Shown here: positions 32,014 to 34,882 of the stretch, one piece after another
Layout of the letters: every line of letters begins with the position of its first letter
Numbering within the stretch: the stretch's first letter is position 1
From: Oscillospiraceae bacterium
GTDB lineage: Bacteria; Bacillota; Clostridia; Oscillospirales; Oscillospiraceae
Length of the DNA stretch: 34,882 nucleotides
Reading direction: 5' to 3'
Assembly (NCBI GenBank): GCA_020025595.1
Contig: JAHHRV010000023.1
Coordinates: 1 to 34,882 of the forward strand
Translations under genes and position numbers: made by a program
The notes under the pieces: model-generated
The model's input: the letters and a program-made list of their open reading frames with translations, nothing else
Told to the model about the DNA's origin: nothing
The model's database searches: none

Positions 32014-33477
32014 CTATAGTATAATACAAATCAGACCGGAAGCACCTTCATTAATGATACGGGACAGGGAGGAACGGAATTTCTCCTGAACTTCTTCCGG
32101 GGTGCGCAGGAGCTTTGCGTTGAGGCCTTCCCGAATCAGGTCATACACGGACTTTCCGAAGATGTTGCTTTCCCAGAGTTTTTCCGGTTCTTCTCCGGTG
32201 AGGTAGCTGATCAAATCCTGGGACTGCTTTTCGTCGCCCACCATAGGATTGATCTCGGTGTCGATGTCCACACGAATCATGTGGATGGACGGAGCCCCTG
32301 CTTTCAGCTTTACACCGTAGGCGTTTCCTTTTTTCAGAACTTCCGGCTTCTCCAGCGTCATTTCCTCGGCCCGGGGCATTACCACTCCGTAACCTGTGGT
32401 GCGAACAGAGGTTAGTGCATCGGAAATCTGGTCGTATTCTGCTTTTACCTTAATCAGTTCGGTCAGCAGTGCCATCAGGTCTGCATCATTTCGGATCTGG
32501 GTGCCGGTTTTGCTGCTCAGGGTTTCATAGTACAGTCTGTCTGGCAGACGCAATCTGCATACGATGGAGCCGGTGGCCAGGTCGATCTCGTCAAGACTGA
32601 CCTGTTGGATGAGATCCAGCTCGGAAAGCGAGTCAAGAGCCAGCTCTGCCTGCCCCAGTGTATGGATTTTCTGGGCTCTTTCAAGCAGCTGCTGATAGAT
32701 GGTCTGCTTGATGGGATTGTCGGCTTCCAGACCGTCCACCCATCTGGGGAGATATACCCGAAGCTCGCCGAGTGGGAATGCGTACAGCAGATCCTGGAGC
32801 AGCGCAGCAATACCGTCAACGGAAATGGCCTGGCAGTCTGCAATGGCGGCATCCACATCGAATTCCGATTTCAGATACTCTCGCAGCGCAGCGGCGGCTT
32901 CTCCGTTGGGATTAGCGGTGTTGATGATGGTGAGGAAGGGTTTTCCTGTGGCTTTGATGTCCTGAATGGCCCGGCGCTCTGCCTGAATATAGTCTTCGCG
33001 GGGGATATCCGTGATACTTCCGTCGGTTGTTACGACGATACCGATGGAAGCGTGGTCATCCATGACTTTCTTGGTGCCGATTTCGGCAGCTTCGGTCAGA
33101 GGGATGGGCTGATCGGACCATGGGGTGGAAACCATTCGGGGTTTGTCGTCCTCCATAGCACCAACAGCACCTTCGACCATATAGCCGACAGAGTCGATGA
33201 GCCGCACCTTCAGTCGGGTCGCTCCGTCAGGGCAGATTTCAACTGCCTCCTCCGGAACAAATTTCGGTTCGGATGTCATAATGGTCTTTCCGGAGCCGCT
33301 TTGCGGCAGTTCGTCCTTAGCCCGAGCCGCCAGATTGGCATCCGAAATGTTGGGAATCACCAGGGATTCCATCATGCGCTTGATCAGTGTGGATTTTCCG
33401 GTCCGTACCGGGCCTACCACACCAATGTAAATGTTGCCGCCTGTTCTGGCAGCCAGACTTGCGTAAAAGCTTTCCAT
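32014..33477 (-). CDS. spoIVA: Stage IV sporulation protein A (spore coat ATPase)
   Basis: SpoIVA polymerises with ATP on the forespore surface to form the base layer of the spore coat. The 487 residues match the family's usual length of about 490. The N-terminal ATPase domain begins ARTGGNIYIGVVGPVRTGKST with Walker A at 22-30, followed by DSVGYMVEGA and VVTTDGSITDIPRE. Middle and C-terminal domains follow, ending GLICIIL as in other SpoIVA proteins. The ATG at 33477 lies 6 nt after AGGAGG. Presence of the gene is strong evidence that this lineage forms endospores. A sigma-E-like promoter and an unusual leader precede it. Confidence 0.96.
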   Translation of the reverse strand: MESFYASLAARTGGNIYIGVVGPVRTGKSTLIKRMMESLVIPNISDANLAARAKDELPQSGSGKTIMTSEPKFVPEEAVEICPDGATRLKVRLIDSVGYMVEGAVGAMEDDKPRMVSTPWSDQPIPLTEAAEIGTKKVMDDHASIGIVVTTDGSITDIPREDYIQAERRAIQDIKATGKPFLTIINTANPNGEAAAALREYLKSEFDVDAAIADCQAISVDGIAALLQDLLYAFPLGELRVYLPRWVDGLEADNPIKQTIYQQLLERAQKIHTLGQAELALDSLSELDLIQQVSLDEIDLATGSIVCRLRLPDRLYYETLSSKTGTQIRNDADLMALLTELIKVKAEYDQISDALTSVRTTGYGVVMPRAEEMTLEKPEVLKKGNAYGVKLKAGAPSIHMIRVDIDTEINPMVGDEKQSQDLISYLTGEEPEKLWESNIFGKSVYDLIREGLNAKLLRTPEEVQEKFRSSLSRIINEGASGLICIIL

Positions 33478-33481
33478 AGCC

Positions 33482-33516
33482 AGCCTCCTAATTCCGGCAG
33501 GAGGCTCGCTCCTGCC
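33482..33516 (-). promoter_or_regulatory. Two mutually exclusive leader helices, one covering the spoIVA ribosome binding site
   Basis: Read on the - strand, GGCAGGAG pairs with CTCCTGCC (8 bp, 33509-33516 with 33496-33503). Alternatively AGCCTCCT (33499-33506) pairs with AGGAGGCT (33482-33489), which is the ribosome binding site. The two helices share bases and cannot coexist. Confidence 0.55.
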
Positions 33517-33529
33517 CGTGGTTAGAAAA

Positions 33530-33558
33530 AAGGTATGTCCGCTATGGCAAAAATAGAA
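33530..33558 (-). promoter_or_regulatory. Possible sigma-E-type promoter of spoIVA
   Basis: On the - strand, TTCTATT (33552-33558) and CATACCTT (33530-33537) are 14 bp apart, resembling the mother-cell sigma-E pattern (TCATATT / CATACAAT). No good sigma-A promoter is seen here, and spoIVA is a sigma-E gene in Bacillus subtilis. Confidence 0.45.
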
Positions 33559-33585
33559 CCACCCACGCAAAGAAAGCGTGAGTGG
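33556..33585 (-). terminator. Probable terminator after hprK
   Basis: A 10-bp stem with one mismatch (33559-33568/33576-33585) is followed on the - strand by TTCTATTTTT, 7 bp after the hprK stop. The T-rich tail overlaps the proposed spoIVA -35 element. Confidence 0.6.
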
Positions 33586-33592
33586 CTTTTTA

Positions 33593-34537
33593 TCAGTCGT
33601 TTGCAGTTGCCTGCATATAGTGATTGTTGATCTGCTCTGTGAACTCCTGTGCAGCGTTATATCCCATTTTGCGCTGGCGGTTATTCATGGCGGCGACCTC
33701 CAGGATCACTGCCAGATTACGGCCGGGGGTGATGGGGATGGTATTCAGAGGCACATCCACGCCCAAAATATCCATGTGGTTGTCCTCAAGACCAAGGCGG
33801 TCATAGGCCTGCTGATTGTCCCAGGGTACGATGTTGACCACAAGATTGATTTCGTTTTCTGATTTGACGGCGCCTACACCGAACAGTTTCGCAACATTGA
33901 TAATGCCGATGCCTCTCAGCTCCACATAATTCTGGATCAGAGGAGGCGCAGTGCCAACCAGGGTCGTGGAATTGACGCGCTTGATTTCTACAGCGTCATC
34001 TGCAATCAGACGATGACCACGCTTCAGCAGCTCCACAGCGGCCTCGCTCTTGCCGATGCCACTTTCTCCGATCAGCAGAACACCTTCGCCGTAAACCTCC
34101 ATCAGAACGCCGTGACGGGTGATTCTGGGAGCCAGTTCGGCGTTCAGATATGTAATGATAGACGAAACAATAAAGCTTGTAGATTCGTGGCAGCGCAGCA
34201 GTGTGATGTTGTGCTTTTTCGCCATCTCGATGCATTCGTCGCTGTGAACCATGCCTCTTGCAACCAGCAGGGCAGGGAACTTGTAGCGGAACAGACGGTC
34301 AAAGACGATCCTTCGCTCGGCAGGAGACAGCTTGTCCAGATAGCTCATCTCCACATTGCCCAGAACCTGCAGACGAACAGGCTCGAAATGATCAAAGTAT
34401 CCGGATAGTTGAAGACCGGGACGAGCGAGGTCGGCAACGGTCAGGCGAATCTTTTCATAGTCGGTGGCGGCATAGGTAACTTCCAGATTAAATACCTTTA
34501 CCAGTTTCGACAAAAGTACACTATAATTACTTGCCAT
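33593..34537 (-). CDS. hprK: HPr kinase/phosphorylase
   Basis: HprK phosphorylates and dephosphorylates Ser46 of HPr, driving carbon catabolite control in Firmicutes. The 314-residue protein has an N-terminal domain (about 1-130), then RHGVLMEVYGEGVLLIGESG containing the catalytic His142, Walker A GESGIGKSE (157-165), IADDAVEIKR, and the HprK signature YVELRGIGIINVAKLFG with a helical C-terminus. The ATG at 34537 has GGGAGGG 7 nt upstream; a longer reading to 34597 overlaps the promoter and is rejected. It is transcribed divergently from rpmB. Confidence 0.96.
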   Translation of the reverse strand: MASNYSVLLSKLVKVFNLEVTYAATDYEKIRLTVADLARPGLQLSGYFDHFEPVRLQVLGNVEMSYLDKLSPAERRIVFDRLFRYKFPALLVARGMVHSDECIEMAKKHNITLLRCHESTSFIVSSIITYLNAELAPRITRHGVLMEVYGEGVLLIGESGIGKSEAAVELLKRGHRLIADDAVEIKRVNSTTLVGTAPPLIQNYVELRGIGIINVAKLFGVGAVKSENEINLVVNIVPWDNQQAYDRLGLEDNHMDILGVDVPLNTIPITPGRNLAVILEVAAMNNRQRKMGYNAAQEFTEQINNHYMQATAND

Positions 34538-34568
34538 TATGCGACCCTCCCAGTCCAAATTTAATTCT

Positions 34569-34597
34569 ATTATAAACTGTACAGACAGTGTTGGCAA
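34569..34597 (-). promoter_or_regulatory. Sigma-A promoter of hprK with internal inverted repeat
   Basis: On the - strand, TTGCCA (34592-34597), a 17-bp spacer and TATAAT (34569-34574) are present. The spacer contains the inverted repeat ACTGT-N4-ACAGT (34576-34589), a possible repressor site. Confidence 0.88.
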
Positions 34598-34633
34598 TAT
34601 AAAAATAAAAAAGAAATTTTTTTCAAAAAGGAC

Positions 34634-34662
34634 TTGCTTTTTTTTACAAAGTCTGATATCAT
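34634..34662 (+). promoter_or_regulatory. Sigma-A promoter of rpmB with extended -10
   Basis: TTGCTT (34634-34639), a 17-bp spacer, TGA and TATCAT (34657-34662), preceded by a strongly A/T-rich run (34600-34630). The bases AGTTGAGCG directly after the -10 match AGCTGAGCG at the same place in the rpmE promoter. Confidence 0.82.
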
Positions 34663-34722
34663 AGTTGAGCGCCTGTTATGGGTGCGTTTTATAGAATTAT
34701 ATCCGGATGGGAGGTGCAACGA

Positions 34723-34882
34723 ATGGCGAAGTGTGATTATTGTGGTAAGGGCGTTACCTTTGGTATTAAGGTTTCCCACTCCCACAGACGTTCCAACCGT
34801 ACCTGGAAGCCCAATGTCAAGCGTGTCAAGGCGGTTGTCAACGGTACTCCGTGCCATGTGTACGCTTGTACCAGATGCCTCC
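34723..34882 (+). CDS. rpmB: 50S ribosomal protein L28 (partial, cut by window end)
   Basis: L28 is a large-subunit ribosomal protein. The visible 53 residues start MAKCDYCGKGVTFGIKVSHS, then SNRTWKPNVKRVKA and ACTRCL, with cysteine pairs C4/C7 and one in ACTRC suggesting the zinc-binding form. GGGAGGTG lies 6 nt before the ATG. The leader is about 55 nt. The reading frame is open at the window end, where roughly ten residues remain to be read. Confidence 0.95.
   Translation, partial: MAKCDYCGKGVTFGIKVSHSHRRSNRTWKPNVKRVKAVVNGTPCHVYACTRCL

Noticed and set aside
1..34882. CRISPR arrays, insertion sequences, prophage or attachment sites
   Set aside because: No regularly spaced repeats, transposase, integrase or flanking repeats were seen; all gene content is core chromosomal.

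Overview
The window looks like chromosomal core sequence from a spore-forming, low-to-mid GC member of the Clostridia, probably an Oscillospirales/Ruminococcaceae-type gut bacterium. The evidence is a full SpoIVA (spore coat ATPase), HPr kinase, an IspH-ribosomal S1 fusion, the dnaG-sigma gene order, consensus TTGACA/TATAAT promoters and strong AGGAGG ribosome binding sites. The genus is not determinable from this alone. I see no mobile elements, CRISPR array, tRNA or rRNA. No stretch over 300 bases lacks a gene.

Layout. 1-2819 (+): ybaB-recR (probably the tail of a dnaX operon), then pncB and a small GIY-YIG protein. 3038-5166 (-): a small membrane protein, birA and a stand-alone homocysteine S-methyltransferase domain. 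5304-6860 (+): an M29 aminopeptidase and rpmE. 6943-16701 (+): a tight co-directional run hflX, yigZ, dgt, a small membrane protein, dnaG, a sigma-70 factor, a second degenerate sigma-like protein, cmk and ispH-S1. This is an extended macromolecular-synthesis operon. 16771-18713 (+): Dabb, ACT and UPF0210 proteins. 18758-21421 (-): a large YfhO-type membrane protein. 21560-31358 (-): one unbroken operon pyrC-carA-carB-pyrK-pyrD-pyrF-pyrE-pyrB-pyrI, encoding every step of UMP synthesis. 31539-34537 (-): a PH-domain protein, spoIVA and hprK. 34723-end (+): rpmB, cut by the window edge.

How genes work together. The pyr operon starts from a near-perfect sigma-A promoter with a leader of only about 30 nt. 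That leaves no room for a PyrR-type attenuator, and an inverted repeat covers the -35 box. Its CarA has lost all three glutaminase catalytic residues, so the carbamoyl-phosphate synthetase should depend on free ammonia unless another amidotransferase supplies it.

Most interesting points: (1) the triad-less CarA; (2) two overlapping sigma-70-family genes, in which the first has DNA-binding regions but no region 1.1 and the second has a 1.1-like N-terminus but ruined DNA-binding regions; (3) a strong Shine-Dalgarno with in-frame ATG at the IspH/S1 junction, plus a candidate internal promoter, suggesting that free S1 is also made; (4) two mutually exclusive 8-bp helices in the spoIVA leader, one covering the ribosome binding site.
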